A stretch of DNA of 41,124 nt from Actinomycetota bacterium (GCA_021324355.1 JAJPJD010000061.1:1-41124); one strand, 5' to 3'. Shown: positions 10,454-20,606, numbered from the stretch's first letter. The notes: generated by a model not told the origin, from the letters alone. Numbers and translations are program-made.

Positions 10454-11407
10454 GTGAGCGGACCGGCCGTCGAGCGCCGGGACGTCCGGCGCGACGGGGT
10501 GCGGCTGGCGGTCGAGGTGGCCGGCGAGGGCCCGGTGGTGGTCCTGGCCCACGGGTTCCCCGAGCTCGCCTTCTCCTGGCGCCACCAGGTCCCGGCCCTG
10601 GTCGAGGCCGGCTACACGGTGGCCACCCTCGACCAGCGGGGCTACGGCCGCTCCGAGCGGCCGGCGGCGATCGAGGCCTACGACGTCGTGCAGCTCGGCG
10701 CCGACCTCCTGGCGGTGCTGGACGAGCTGGGGGTGGCGCAGGGGTCCATCGTCGGCCACGACTGGGGGGCGGTGGTGGCCTGGCAGCTGGCCCTGCTCGC
10801 CCCGGACCGGGTGCGGGCGGTGGTCGGGATGAGCGTGCCGTTCCTGCCCCGCCCGTCGGTGCCCCCGCTGGCGCGGTTGGCGGAACGGTTCCGGGACCGG
10901 TTCTTCTACATCCTCTACTTCCAGGAGCCCGGGGTGGCCGACGCCGAGTTGGGCGCCGACCCGGCTCGCACGATGCGCATGCTGCTGGCCGGCCGACCGG
11001 TCGCCGGCCCGGCCGAGGGCGGGGGCTTCCTCGACCGGCTGGAGGAGCCGGCCGAGCTCCCCGGCTGGCTGTCCCAGGCCGAGCTGGACCACTACGTCGC
11101 CGAGTTCACCCGGACCGGGTTCACCGGCGGACTGAACTGGTACCGAAACCTGGACCGCAACTGGGCGCTGACCGCTCCGCTGGCCGGGGCCCACGTGCGG
11201 TGCCCGTCGCGTTTCATTGCCGGGGCCGCCGACCCAGTGCTCAGCTTCTCGCCGCCGGCTGCCGGCGCCGGGCTGCTCGACGACCACCGGGGCGACCTCC
11301 TGCTCGAGGGGGCTGGTCACTGGGTCCAGCAGGAGCGGCCGGCCGAGGTCAACGCCGCGCTGATCGAGTTCCTCGACGACGTGCACGACAGGAGGACCCC
11401 GTCATGA
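10454..11407 (+). CDS. Alpha/beta hydrolase, epoxide hydrolase type
   Basis: The 317-residue protein has the epoxide hydrolase marks: HGFPE oxyanion motif (33-37), nucleophile Asp103 in GHDWGA (aspartate rather than serine), acid Asp260 in AGAADPVLS, and His289 in GAGHWVQQE. A cap domain lies between. It would open an epoxide to a diol. The GTG at 10454 is the chosen start; an in-frame GTG at 10382 lies in the operator region. The stop overlaps the next ATG (ATGA). The monooxygenase next door would supply the epoxide; this pairing is inference. Confidence 0.9.
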   Translation: MSGPAVERRDVRRDGVRLAVEVAGEGPVVVLAHGFPELAFSWRHQVPALVEAGYTVATLDQRGYGRSERPAAIEAYDVVQLGADLLAVLDELGVAQGSIVGHDWGAVVAWQLALLAPDRVRAVVGMSVPFLPRPSVPPLARLAERFRDRFFYILYFQEPGVADAELGADPARTMRMLLAGRPVAGPAEGGGFLDRLEEPAELPGWLSQAELDHYVAEFTRTGFTGGLNWYRNLDRNWALTAPLAGAHVRCPSRFIAGAADPVLSFSPPAAGAGLLDDHRGDLLLEGAGHWVQQERPAEVNAALIEFLDDVHDRRTPS

Positions 11408-12597
11408 CCGACCCCCTGCGATTCGGGGTGTTCTACGCCCCGTTCCACCCCCTGGGCCAGAACCCTACGTTGGCGCTCGAGTACGACCTCGAACGGGTGG
11501 TGGCGCTGGACCGATTGGGCTTCGACGAGGCGTGGTTCGGGGAGCACCACTCGGGCGGGTACGAGATCATCGGTTGTCCAGAGATCTTCGTGGCCGCCGC
11601 GGCCGAGCGGACCAGGCACATCAAGCTGGGCACCGGCGTGGTCTCCCTCCCCTACCACCATCCCTGGTTGGTGGCCGACCGGATGGTCCTGCTCGACCAT
11701 TTGACTCGGGGCCGGGTCCTGTTCGGGACCGGCCCCGGGGCGCTGCCGAGCGATGCCTACGTCATGGGGATCGACCCGGTCGACCAGCGCCGACGGATGG
11801 AGGAGTCCCTCGAGGCGATCCTGGCCCTGCTGCGCTCCGAGGAGCCGGTCACCCGGGAGACCGACTGGTTCACCCTGCGGGAGGGCCGCCTGCAGCTGCG
11901 CCCCTACAGCCACCCCCACTTCGAGGTGGCGGTGGCCGCCATGGTCTCGCCGTCGGGTCCCCGGTTGGCCGGCCGCTACGGCGTGTCGCTGCTGTCGCTG
12001 TCGATGCAGGTGGTCGAGGGCGGGTTCGCGGCGGTCGAGTCGGCCTGGGGGGTGGTCGAGGAGCAGGCCCGGGCGGCTGGCCGGCCACCCCCGGACCGTT
12101 CGAGCTGGCGGGTCCTGGGGGCGCTGCACGTGGCAACGACCCGGGAGCAGGCGATCGAGGAGTGCACCTACGGCCTGGAGGACTTCTCCCGGTACTTCGG
12201 GACCGCCGGCTTCGTCCCCCTGGGCCAGCAGGTCGAGGGGGACGGTGACCCCCGAGCGCTGGTCGAGCGGTACGCGGCCAGCGGCAACGTGGTCATCGGC
12301 ACGCCCGACGACGCGATCTCCTACATCGAGCGGTTGCTCCAGGCCTCCGGCGGTTTCGGCACCTTCCTCCTGCTCGGCCACGACTGGGCGTCCCCGGAGG
12401 CCACCCTGCGCTCCTACCGCCTGTTCGCCCGGGAGGTGATCCCGTACTTCAAGGGCCAGCTGGGCGCGCCCCGGGCCTCGCACGACTGGGCGGCGTCCAA
12501 GCGCGACCAGCTGTTCGGCCGGGCCGGCCAGGCCATCATGAACGCCATCGCGAGCCACGTCGAGGAGCGGTCGGCCCGGACGACCGAGCAGCGGTAG
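11404..12597 (+). CDS. Luciferase-like (LLM class) flavin-dependent monooxygenase
   Basis: The 397-residue protein shows the bacterial luciferase fold: FGVFYAPFHP start, GFDEAWFGEHHSGGYEI, RHIKLGTGVVSLPYHHPW, DHLTRGRVLFGTGPGALPSDAY, and a C-terminal GTPDDAISYIERLL followed by a helical tail. Such enzymes use reduced FMN and O2. Length and motifs resemble limonene 1,2-monooxygenase-type members that make epoxides. It overlaps the epoxide hydrolase by 4 nt and is followed after 2 nt by an alcohol dehydrogenase. The exact substrate cannot be read from sequence, and no flavin reductase is nearby. Confidence 0.9.
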   Translation: MTDPLRFGVFYAPFHPLGQNPTLALEYDLERVVALDRLGFDEAWFGEHHSGGYEIIGCPEIFVAAAAERTRHIKLGTGVVSLPYHHPWLVADRMVLLDHLTRGRVLFGTGPGALPSDAYVMGIDPVDQRRRMEESLEAILALLRSEEPVTRETDWFTLREGRLQLRPYSHPHFEVAVAAMVSPSGPRLAGRYGVSLLSLSMQVVEGGFAAVESAWGVVEEQARAAGRPPPDRSSWRVLGALHVATTREQAIEECTYGLEDFSRYFGTAGFVPLGQQVEGDGDPRALVERYAASGNVVIGTPDDAISYIERLLQASGGFGTFLLLGHDWASPEATLRSYRLFAREVIPYFKGQLGAPRASHDWAASKRDQLFGRAGQAIMNAIASHVEERSARTTEQR

Positions 12598-12599
12598 CG

Positions 12600-13658
12600 A
12601 TGCGGGCGGCCGTGCTGCGGGCCGGTCGGATGGTGGTGCGCGACGACGTGCCCGAGCCGGTCCCGGGGCCGGGGCAGCTCTTGGTCCAGGTCCGGGCGTG
12701 CGGGATCTGCGGCTCCGATCTCCACTTCGCCCGGCACGGGGCGACCCTGGTCGAACTGGCGGCATCGATGCGGGGTGGGCCCACCCTGGGCGGGCGGGGG
12801 ATCGAGCTGTCCCGGGACGTCTTCATGGGCCACGAGTTCTGCACCGAGGTGCTCGAGCTCGGGCCGGGCACCGACGGGCCGCGCCCGGGGACCCTGGTGA
12901 CCTCGGTCCCGGTCCTGGCGGACGCAACCGGCGTGAGGGACCTGGCCTACTCCAACGACCTGCCGGCCGGGTACAGCGAGCGGATGCTGCTCTCGGCCGC
13001 CCTCGCGCAGCCGGTGCCGGCCGGGACCAGCGCCGAGCGGGCGGCGCTGACCGAGCCGATGGCGGTCGGGCTCCACGCGGTCAACCGGGCTGGCGTCGCC
13101 GCCGGGCAGGGCGCGGTGGTGATCGGCTGCGGGCCGGTCGGCATCGCGGTGCTGGCCTGGTTGGCGGTGATCGGGGCCGAGCCGGTGGTGGCGGCGGACT
13201 TCTCGCCGCTGCGCCGGGACCTCGCCCGCCAGATGGGGGCCCACCAGGTGGTGGACCCGGCGGCCACCGACGTCTTCGACGCCTTCGCGGCCGCCGGTGG
13301 CGGCCCCTCGCCGGTGGTGTTCGAGGCGGTCGGGGTCGAAGGGGTGATCGACGAGATCCTGCGCTCGGCCCCTCCCCGGTCCCGGCTGGCGGTGGTGGGG
13401 GTCTGCATGGGCCGGGACCGGTTCACCCCGTTCTACGGCATCGCCAAGGAGCTCTCGGTGGTGTTCTGCTTCGGCTACGACCTCGAGGAGTTCGCCGAGG
13501 CCCTGCGGGCCATCGCAGACGGCCGCCTCGATCCGGGCCCGATGATCACCGGCCGGGTGCCCCTGGACCAGGTCGCGGCGGCCTTCGACGACCTGGCACG
13601 CCCCCAGGGCCACTGCAAGATCCTGGTCACCGCTGACCGGCCGGCTGTGCCAGGCTGA
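12600..13658 (+). CDS. Zinc-dependent alcohol dehydrogenase (MDR family)
   Basis: The 352-residue protein is a medium-chain dehydrogenase. Catalytic zinc ligands are C37 (CGICGSD) and H78 with E79 (FMGHEF). The Rossmann glycine motif is GCGPVG. The usual four-cysteine structural-zinc lobe is missing: the segment after GHEF runs to SVPVLADATG with no CxxCxxC cluster. It begins 2 nt after the monooxygenase stop, so it probably oxidises an alcohol or diol made by the two upstream enzymes (inference). Confidence 0.9.
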   Translation: MRAAVLRAGRMVVRDDVPEPVPGPGQLLVQVRACGICGSDLHFARHGATLVELAASMRGGPTLGGRGIELSRDVFMGHEFCTEVLELGPGTDGPRPGTLVTSVPVLADATGVRDLAYSNDLPAGYSERMLLSAALAQPVPAGTSAERAALTEPMAVGLHAVNRAGVAAGQGAVVIGCGPVGIAVLAWLAVIGAEPVVAADFSPLRRDLARQMGAHQVVDPAATDVFDAFAAAGGGPSPVVFEAVGVEGVIDEILRSAPPRSRLAVVGVCMGRDRFTPFYGIAKELSVVFCFGYDLEEFAEALRAIADGRLDPGPMITGRVPLDQVAAAFDDLARPQGHCKILVTADRPAVPG

Positions 13659-13692
13659 GCCCCAGCCCCGGGGAGGGGACCGCGGAGCGGAG

Positions 13693-14583
13693 GTGGCGGT
13701 GCGCAGGGCGCTCGTGCTGAGTGGTGGTGGGTCGGTCGGGATCGCCTGGCAGAGCGGTCTGGCGGCCGGGTTGCGCCGGGGAGGGGTCGACCTCATGGCG
13801 GCCGACCAGATCGTGGGGACCTCGGCCGGCTCAGCGGTCGGTGCCCAGCTGGCCTTGGGGCGGGATCCCGAGGACCAGCTGGCCCGCTACCGCCGGGCGG
13901 AGCCACAGCCGCCCGCCCCCTCCACCGCCAGCGGGGCGATGGCGGAGCGGATGGCTCGGTTCATGGCGATCATGGCCGAGGTCGCCGACGCCTCGCCGCA
14001 GGAGCGCCGGGCCCGGATCGGGCAGTTCGCCTTGGAGGCCGATGCCATGGCCGAGGAGGAGTTCGTGGCCCTGTTCTCCTACCTGAAGGGGGAGCCGTGG
14101 CCCCGCCGGTTCTCGTGCACCGCGGTGGACGCCGCCACCGGGGTGTTCCAGGTGTGGGACGAGTTGAGCGGGGTCGAGCTCGACCGGGCCGTCGCCTCCA
14201 GCTGCGCGGTGCCCGGGCTGTTCTCCCCGGTCACCATCGCTGGGCGGCGGTACATGGACGGGGGGATGCGCTCGGGGACCAATGCCGACCTGGCGGCCGG
14301 GTGCGACCGGGTGCTGGTGGTGTCCTTGCTGGACCCCTCCCGGCTCCCGGCGGGGGACCCCCGCGCGGCTCGCTACCTCGAGACCACCCAGGCCGAGCTG
14401 GCCGGGCTGGCCGACGCCGGGGCCGCCGTCCAGGTGCTCGCGCCCGACGACGCTGCGGCCGCGGTGCTGGGGGTGAACCTGATGGACGCCTCCAGGGCTC
14501 CGGCGGCCGCGCTCGAGGGGCTGCGGCAGGGCCAGGAGGCGGCCGGCCAGCTGGGGCCGTTCTGGCACCCCGGGAGCGACTGA
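13693..14583 (+). CDS. Patatin-like phospholipase
   Basis: The 296-residue protein has the glycine-rich oxyanion loop LSGGGSVGIAW (9-19), nucleophile Ser44 in VGTSAGS, and Asp189 in YMDGG, together the Ser-Asp dyad of bacterial patatins. It would hydrolyse acyl esters, probably lipids. GTG 13693 is used as start; GTG 13699 is a close alternative. It lies 34 nt after the alcohol dehydrogenase and may be part of that operon. Its role in the cassette is unclear. Confidence 0.9.
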   Translation: MAVRRALVLSGGGSVGIAWQSGLAAGLRRGGVDLMAADQIVGTSAGSAVGAQLALGRDPEDQLARYRRAEPQPPAPSTASGAMAERMARFMAIMAEVADASPQERRARIGQFALEADAMAEEEFVALFSYLKGEPWPRRFSCTAVDAATGVFQVWDELSGVELDRAVASSCAVPGLFSPVTIAGRRYMDGGMRSGTNADLAAGCDRVLVVSLLDPSRLPAGDPRAARYLETTQAELAGLADAGAAVQVLAPDDAAAAVLGVNLMDASRAPAAALEGLRQGQEAAGQLGPFWHPGSD

Positions 14584-14595
14584 GGCCCCTCGGGC

Positions 14596-15600
14596 ATGGC
14601 CGACGAACCGGTCGTCCGGGCCCGGCGGTTCCTTGGGCTGGTGGCAGCCCGACTGGTCGCGCTGGAGGGGGCCGGGGCCCGTCGTTCGCCGGGGGAGTCC
14701 CGGGTGCTGGCCGAGATCGGGCCGACCGGGTGCCAGCTCCGGGCCCTCCGCCGACGCCTCGGCCTGGATGCCGGCTACCTGAGCCGACTGCTGCGGTCCC
14801 TCGAGGGCGCCGGCCTGGTCACGGTGGGCCCCGACACCACCGACCGCCGCGCCAAGCGGGTCCGGCCGACCCGGGCCGGCCGGGCCGAGCAGCGGGCGCT
14901 GGCGCAGCGGGCCGCCCGGGCCATGACCGCGCTCCTCGAACCGCTCGACGAAGGCCAGCGGGCGCAGCTGCTCGGGGCGGTGACCGAGGTGGCCCGCCTG
15001 GTGGTCCAGCCAGCGGTGGTGCTGGACGCGGTCCGGCCCTCGGCGCCGCCGGCCCGATGGTGCCTCGAGCGCTACACCGAGGAGCTGGCCGACCGGCTGC
15101 CCGGAGGCTTCGACCGTGCCCGTGCCCGGCCCCTCGAGCCGCGGGACCTGGTCCCGCCGGCCGGGGTGTTGGTGCTGGCCAGCCTGTGGGGCGACCCGGT
15201 GGGCTGCGGCGGCCTGCGGCTGCACCGGGATCGCACCGCGGAGATCAAGCGGATGTGGGTCGCCCCGGCCGTGCGGGGCCTGGGGGTGGGGCGGCGCCTC
15301 CTCGACGAGCTCGAGGCCCGGGCGGCCGCCGCCGGGGTCCGGGTCGTGCGCCTGGACACCCACTCGGCGCTGGCCGAGGCGGTCCAGCTGTATCGACGCT
15401 CGGGCTACCAGCCGGTGCCACCGTTCAACGACGAGGTGCACGCCGACCTGTGGTTCGAGAAGGCTCTGGCGGTGCGGGGGCCAGACGGTATGGTGGGCTC
15501 GGTGTCGCAGGTCGCAGGGTCGGCTCGACTGAGGTCGCCGTCGGAGACTCCCCCGGCGCGCCGGGGCGGGAGCAGAGCCGGAGGGCAATCGAGTGGCTGA
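14596..15600 (+). CDS. MarR-type HTH domain fused to GNAT acetyltransferase
   Basis: The frame encodes 334 residues. About 1-140 form a MarR winged helix: CQLRALRRRLGLDAGYLSRLLRSLEGAGLV, then TDRRAKRVRPT as the wing. About 150-291 form a GNAT: IKRMWVAPAVRGLGVGRRLLDELEARA (acetyl-CoA loop) and AVQLYRRSGYQPVPPFND, ending HADLWFEKAL. MarR-GNAT fusions are a known bacterial type. The last 43 residues (292-334) are Gly/Ser/Arg-rich, do not belong to the GNAT fold and run into the guaB3 start (8-nt overlap, GTGGCTGA). The tail may be genuine or may reflect a lost stop codon. Confidence 0.88.
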   Translation: MADEPVVRARRFLGLVAARLVALEGAGARRSPGESRVLAEIGPTGCQLRALRRRLGLDAGYLSRLLRSLEGAGLVTVGPDTTDRRAKRVRPTRAGRAEQRALAQRAARAMTALLEPLDEGQRAQLLGAVTEVARLVVQPAVVLDAVRPSAPPARWCLERYTEELADRLPGGFDRARARPLEPRDLVPPAGVLVLASLWGDPVGCGGLRLHRDRTAEIKRMWVAPAVRGLGVGRRLLDELEARAAAAGVRVVRLDTHSALAEAVQLYRRSGYQPVPPFNDEVHADLWFEKALAVRGPDGMVGSVSQVAGSARLRSPSETPPARRGGSRAGGQSSG

Positions 15601-16756
15601 GATCGAGATCGGCATCTTCAAGTCGGGCCGGCAGGCGTACGGTTTCGACGACATCGCCATCGTCCCGTCGAGGCGGACCCGCGACCCCGAGGACGTGGAC
15701 ATCAGCTGGGACATCGACGCCTACCACTTCGACCTCCCGCTGCTCGGGGCGGGCATGGACGGCGTCACCTCGCCGGCCACCGCCATCGAGCTGGGCCGCC
15801 TCGGCGGCCTGGGCGTCCTCAACCTCGAGGGGCTGTGGACCCGCTACGAGGACCCGCTCCCGCTGTTCGAGGAGATCCGGGAGCTCGACGACGACAAGGC
15901 CACCGCCCGGATGCAGCAGATGTATGCCGAGCCCATCAAGCTCGAGCTGGTCACCGAGCGGATCCGCCAGGTGAAGGAGGCCGGGGTGACCGCCGCCGCC
16001 TCGGTCACCCCGCAACGGACCATCGAGCTGGCCCCGGCGGTGCTCGAGGCCGAGCTGGACATCCTGGTGATCCAGGGAACGGTGGTCTCGGCCGAGCACG
16101 TCTCCAAGACGGTCGAGCCGCTCAACCTCAAGCGGTTCATCCGAGAGTTCGACCTGCCGGTGATCGTGGGTGGCTGTGCCTCCTACCAGGCTGGGCTCCA
16201 CCTGATGCGCACCGGCGCGGTCGGGGTGCTGGTCGGGGTGGGGCCGGGGAACGCCTGCACCACCCGGGGGGTGCTCGGGATCGGCGTCCCCCAGGCCACT
16301 GCGATCGCCGACGTGGCCGGCGCCCGCATGCGCCACCTGGACGAGACCGGGGTCTACGTGCACGTGATCGCCGACGGCGGGATGAGCAAGGGCGGCGACA
16401 TCGCCAAGGCCATCGCCTGCGGGGCCGACGCGGTCATGCTCGGCTCGCCGCTCTCCTCGGCCGTCGAGGCCCCGGCCCGGGGGTTCCACTGGGGCATGGC
16501 CACCTTCCACCCGACCCTGCCGCGGGGGACCCGGGTCCGCACCGGGGTGCGGGGGACCCTGAAGGAGATCCTGCTCGGCCCGGCCCACGAGAACGACGGC
16601 AGGATGAACCTGTTCGGCGCGCTCCGCACGGCGATGGCCACGTGCGGGTACGAGACCCTGAAGGAGTTCCAGAAGGCGGAAGTCATGGTGGCCCCGTCCC
16701 TGCAGACCGAGGGCAAGCAGCTCCAGCGGTCCCAGGGCGTCGGCATGGGCCATTGA
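15593..16756 (+). CDS. guaB3: GuaB3-family IMP dehydrogenase-related protein
   Basis: The 387-residue TIM-barrel protein matches the actinobacterial GuaB3 group: [20 protein letters not shown] at the start, [12 protein letters not shown], and the loop [10 protein letters not shown] with the catalytic-type Cys222, then [16 protein letters not shown]. No CBS domains are inserted, unlike classical IMPDH of about 500 residues. Members have been linked to IMP dehydrogenase-like or GMP reductase-like reactions, and the activity cannot be settled here. The GTG start overlaps the preceding gene by 8 nt and the stop overlaps guaA by 4 nt, so it is tied to GMP synthesis. Confidence 0.93.
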   Translation: MAEIEIGIFKSGRQAYGFDDIAIVPSRRTRDPEDVDISWDIDAYHFDLPLLGAGMDGVTSPATAIELGRLGGLGVLNLEGLWTRYEDPLPLFEEIRELDDDKATARMQQMYAEPIKLELVTERIRQVKEAGVTAAASVTPQRTIELAPAVLEAELDILVIQGTVVSAEHVSKTVEPLNLKRFIREFDLPVIVGGCASYQAGLHLMRTGAVGVLVGVGPGNACTTRGVLGIGVPQATAIADVAGARMRHLDETGVYVHVIADGGMSKGGDIAKAIACGADAVMLGSPLSSAVEAPARGFHWGMATFHPTLPRGTRVRTGVRGTLKEILLGPAHENDGRMNLFGALRTAMATCGYETLKEFQKAEVMVAPSLQTEGKQLQRSQGVGMGH

Positions 16757-18303
16757 CGGCGGTCGACGACGCCCTCGTCGTCGTCGACTTCGGAGCCCAG
16801 TACGCCCGGCTGATCGCCCGGCGGGTCCGCGAGGCCCACGTGTTCTCCGAGATCGTGCCGCCCAGCATCACCGCGGCCGACCTGGCTGCCCGCAAGCCCA
16901 AGGGGATCATCCTGTCGGGCGGGCCGAGGTCGGTCTACGAGGTGCCGGCGCCCACGCTCGACCCCGGGATCTACGACCTGGGCATCCCCATCCTCGGCAT
17001 CTGCTACGGCGCCCAGCTCATCGCCCTGCAGCTCGGGGGCGCGGTTGCCCGCACCGGCCGGGGTGAGTACGGCCGGACCGAGCTCACGGTGTCGGCGCCT
17101 GGCGCACTGTTCGCCGACTGGCCGCCGAGCGTGCCGGTGTGGATGAGCCACGGCGACGCGATGACCGAGGCCCCGCCGGGTTTCGCGGTGCTGGCCAGGA
17201 GCGAGGGCTCGCCGGTGGCCGCGTTCGGTGACGACCGGCGGCGGATCTACGGGGTCCAGTTCCACCCCGAAGTGGTGCACACCGCCCGAGGCAGCGAACT
17301 GCTGGCCCGGTTTGCCCACGAGGTCTGTGGGTGCCCGGCCAGCTGGACCCACGTGTCGATCATCGAGTCGGCGGTCGAGGCGGTGCGGGCCCAGGTGGGG
17401 TCGAACCGGGTGCTGTGCGCCCTGAGCGGCGGGGTCGACTCGGCGGTGGCCGCCGCCCTGGTCCACAAGGCGGTGGGAGACCAGCTCACCTGCGTGTTCG
17501 TCGACACCGGGCTCATGCGGGCCGGAGAGGCCGAGCAGGTGGAGGAGACCTTCCGCCGCCAGTTCCGCATCGACTTGGTGCACGTGAAGGCAGCCGACCG
17601 GTTCTTCGAGGCCTTGGCCGGGGTGACCGACCCCGAGGTGAAGCGCAAGCGGATCGGCGAGCTGTTCATCCGGATCTTCGAGGAGGTGGCGGCCGAGCTC
17701 GGGGCGGGGGGGTCGCCACCGGGCTTGTTGGTCCAGGGAACCTTGTACCCCGACGTGATCGAGTCGGGATCCGACGACGCGGCCAGCATCAAGTCCCACC
17801 ACAACGTCGGCGGGTTGCCGGCCGACCTGGCGTTCGAGCTGGTCGAGCCGCTTCGGCTCCTGTTCAAAGACGAGGTTCGAGCGGTCGGCGAGGAGCTCGG
17901 GCTGCCGGCCGAGATCGTCTGGCGCCAGCCGTTCCCGGGCCCGGGGCTGGCCGTGCGCATCGCCGGGGAGGTCACCAGGGAACGGGTCGAGATCGTCCGA
18001 GCGGCCGACACCATCGTGGTCGACGAGGTCCGCCGGGCCGGCCTCTACCGCGACCTGTGGCAGAGCTTCGCGGTGCTCCCGGTCACCCGGACCGTGGGGG
18101 TGATGGGCGACGGCCGGACCTACGCCTACCCGATCGTCATCCGGGCGGTGACCAGCGACGACGCCATGACGGCCGACTGGGCTCGGCTCCCCTACGAGCT
18201 CGTCGAGCGGATCGCCTCCCGGATCATCGGGGAGGTCGAGGGGGTGAACCGGGTCGTGCTCGACGTGACGTCCAAGCCGCCGGGCACGATCGAATGGGAG
18301 TGA
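16753..18303 (+). CDS. guaA: GMP synthase (glutamine-hydrolysing)
   Basis: The 516-residue enzyme converts XMP to GMP. The N-terminal class I glutamine amidotransferase has Cys84 in GICYGAQ and the His-Glu pair in VQFHPEV. The ATP pyrophosphatase domain has the PP-loop [14 protein letters not shown]. The C-terminal dimerisation part ends with the conserved KPPGTIEWE. The start is TTG at 16753, overlapping the guaB3 stop (TTGA); the residues after it ([20 protein letters not shown]) give the expected amidotransferase opening. The stop overlaps pcrA. Confidence 0.96.
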   Translation: MTAVDDALVVVDFGAQYARLIARRVREAHVFSEIVPPSITAADLAARKPKGIILSGGPRSVYEVPAPTLDPGIYDLGIPILGICYGAQLIALQLGGAVARTGRGEYGRTELTVSAPGALFADWPPSVPVWMSHGDAMTEAPPGFAVLARSEGSPVAAFGDDRRRIYGVQFHPEVVHTARGSELLARFAHEVCGCPASWTHVSIIESAVEAVRAQVGSNRVLCALSGGVDSAVAAALVHKAVGDQLTCVFVDTGLMRAGEAEQVEETFRRQFRIDLVHVKAADRFFEALAGVTDPEVKRKRIGELFIRIFEEVAAELGAGGSPPGLLVQGTLYPDVIESGSDDAASIKSHHNVGGLPADLAFELVEPLRLLFKDEVRAVGEELGLPAEIVWRQPFPGPGLAVRIAGEVTRERVEIVRAADTIVVDEVRRAGLYRDLWQSFAVLPVTRTVGVMGDGRTYAYPIVIRAVTSDDAMTADWARLPYELVERIASRIIGEVEGVNRVVLDVTSKPPGTIEWE

Positions 18304-20582
18304 GCCGGACCGGCCCGCTGGACCTGGGGACCGACCGCCCGGACGGGCCGACCCCGGCCAGCCCGCCGCGACCGCCCCACTTGGAGGACCCCCCGGCGGG
18401 GCCGCTCGGCGTGGGTCCGAAGCGGCGGCCCAGCCGGCCCGAGGCCCTGCTCGAGGGGCTGAACCCCCAGCAAGCGGCGGCGGTGGTCCACCGGGGCGGC
18501 CCCCTGCTGGTGGTGGCCGGCGCTGGGTCGGGCAAGACCCGGGTGCTCACCCGCCGCATCGCCCATTTGCTCGCGACCGACGAAGCCGCCCCGTGGGAGA
18601 TCCTGGCCATCACCTTCACCAACAAGGCCGCCGACGAGATGCGCCGGCGGGTGGTGGAGCTGGTCGGCCGGCGCGCCGAGCACATGTGGGTGTCCACGTT
18701 TCACTCGGCCTGCCTGCGCATGCTGCGGGCCCATGCCTCGATCCTCGGCTACGAGCCGGGATTCACCGTCTACGACGAGCTCGACTCCCGCCGGCTGGTG
18801 GAGGTGGTCGAGTCCGAGCTCGGCTACGACCTCAAGCGGCTGCCGCCCCGTTCGGTGGCCGCTGCCATCTCGTCGGCCAAGGCCGAGCTGCTCGACCCCT
18901 CCGAGCTGGCCCGGCGGGCGGCCGGGGAGCCGCTGTCGTCGCGGGTTGCCGAGATCTACGCCCGATACCAGGACCGGCTCCGTTCGGCCAACGCGATGGA
19001 CTTCGACGATCTGCTGATGGTGACGGTGCAGCTGCTCGAGCGCTCCGAGGTGGTCCGCCGCGGCTATGAGGAGCGGTTCCGGCACATCTTGGTGGACGAG
19101 TACCAAGACACCAACAAGGCCCAGAACCGCCTGGTGATCCTGCTCGGCTCGGCGCAGCGCAACGTCTGCGTGGTCGGTGACTCCGACCAGTCGGTCTACC
19201 GCTGGCGGGGGGCCGACATCTCCAACATCTTGCACTTCGAGCAGGCGTTCCCCGATGCGACCACCATCGTCCTCGAACAGAACTACCGCTCCACCCAGCG
19301 GGTCCTCGACGCGGCCAACGCGATCATCGCCAACAACCGGGCCCGCCGGCCCAAGGTCTTGTTCACCGAGTCGGCGCAAGGGCCCCCGGTCGTCCGCTAC
19401 CGGGCCGAGGACGAGCACGACGAGGCGGCCTTCGTGGCGGCCGAGGTGGCGCGGTTGCACGACCGGGAGGGCCTGGCCTACGCCGACATGGCCGTCTTCT
19501 ACCGGACCAATGCCCAGAGTCGGGTCCTGGAGGAGGAGCTGGTCCGCCGGGAGGTCCCCTACAAGGTGGTGGGGGGAACCCGCTTCTACGACCGCCGCGA
19601 GGTGAAGGACGTCCTCGCCTACCTCCGGGTCCTGGTCAACCCGGCCGACGAGGTCTCGGCCCGGCGAATCCTGAACGTGCCCCGTCGGGGCCTCGGGGAC
19701 ACCTCGGTCGAGCGCCTGGTCTCGTACTCCCGAGCCGAGGGCCTCACCGTGGTCGGCGCGTTGGCCCGGGCGCAGGAGGCCGGGCTCTCCGGCCGGGCGC
19801 TGGCCGGGGCGACCGCCCTCTGGCAGCTCCTGGAGGAGCTCCGAGCGCTGCGGGAGACCCGCGCGCCGGGCGACCTGGTCGAGGAGGTGGCCGCCCGCAG
19901 CGGCTACCTGGCCATGCTGGAGGCCGAGCGAAGCCACGAGGCCGACGGACGGATCGAGAACCTCTACGAGCTGGCCGGGGTGGCGGCCGAGTACGAGGAC
20001 CTGGCCGAGCTGCTCGAGTCGGTGGCCCTGGTGTCCGACGCCGACGAGCTGGACGCGGCCGCCGACCGGGTCAACCTGATGACCCTGCACACCGCCAAGG
20101 GCCTCGAGTTCTCGGCGGCGTTCCTGACCGGCCTGGAGGAGGGGATCTTCCCCCACGCCCGGGCCCTGGCCGACCCGATGGAGCTGGAGGAGGAGCGACG
20201 GCTCTGCTACGTCGGGGTGACCCGGGCCAAGGAGCGGCTGTACGTGACCCATGCCTGGCGACGGACCCTGTGGGGGTCGACCACCGCCAACCTGCCGTCT
20301 CGCTTCCTGGCCGAGGTGCCGGCCGAGCTGGTGGAGGACGTGGGGGTGCTCGGCTCGGGCGCCCTGACCGCCAGGGCGGCCCCCCGGCCGGGGCGCCGTC
20401 AGAGCACCGGGGCCGAGACGCTGGGGCTGGCCGCCGGGGACGCGGTGGTCCACGACCGCTGGGGCGAGGGGACGGTGGTGTGGGCGGCCGGCGAGGGGGA
20501 CGGCGCCCAGGCCGAGGTGGTGTTCGCCTCGGTGGGTCGAAAGAAGCTGCTGCTGTCGGCGGCGCCGTTGCGCCGCCGCTGA
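18294..20582 (+). CDS. pcrA: ATP-dependent DNA helicase UvrD/PcrA
   Basis: This SF1A helicase of about 762 residues has Q-motif LNPQQAAAV, Walker A AGAGSGKT (K81), motif Ia [11 protein letters not shown], Walker B DEYQDTN, motif [24 protein letters not shown], and motifs V-VI in [11 protein letters not shown] and [17 protein letters not shown]. The C-terminus has a Tudor-like module ([12 protein letters not shown]). It unwinds DNA in nucleotide-excision and mismatch-type repair. The first 50 residues are a Pro-rich extension. Two starts fit: ATG 18294 and GTG 18300, the latter giving a GTGA overlap with guaA. Confidence 0.95.
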   Translation: MGVSRTGPLDLGTDRPDGPTPASPPRPPHLEDPPAGPLGVGPKRRPSRPEALLEGLNPQQAAAVVHRGGPLLVVAGAGSGKTRVLTRRIAHLLATDEAAPWEILAITFTNKAADEMRRRVVELVGRRAEHMWVSTFHSACLRMLRAHASILGYEPGFTVYDELDSRRLVEVVESELGYDLKRLPPRSVAAAISSAKAELLDPSELARRAAGEPLSSRVAEIYARYQDRLRSANAMDFDDLLMVTVQLLERSEVVRRGYEERFRHILVDEYQDTNKAQNRLVILLGSAQRNVCVVGDSDQSVYRWRGADISNILHFEQAFPDATTIVLEQNYRSTQRVLDAANAIIANNRARRPKVLFTESAQGPPVVRYRAEDEHDEAAFVAAEVARLHDREGLAYADMAVFYRTNAQSRVLEEELVRREVPYKVVGGTRFYDRREVKDVLAYLRVLVNPADEVSARRILNVPRRGLGDTSVERLVSYSRAEGLTVVGALARAQEAGLSGRALAGATALWQLLEELRALRETRAPGDLVEEVAARSGYLAMLEAERSHEADGRIENLYELAGVAAEYEDLAELLESVALVSDADELDAAADRVNLMTLHTAKGLEFSAAFLTGLEEGIFPHARALADPMELEEERRLCYVGVTRAKERLYVTHAWRRTLWGSTTANLPSRFLAEVPAELVEDVGVLGSGALTARAAPRPGRRQSTGAETLGLAAGDAVVHDRWGEGTVVWAAGEGDGAQAEVVFASVGRKKLLLSAAPLRRR

Positions 20583-20606
20583 GGGGCGGCCACCGGCGGC
20601 CACGCC

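Noticed and set aside
17331-18293. Extension of the helicase frame back into guaA
   Set aside because: The upstream part is an Arg/Gly-rich shadow of guaA; the helicase start at 18294 or 18300 fits the overlap pattern.
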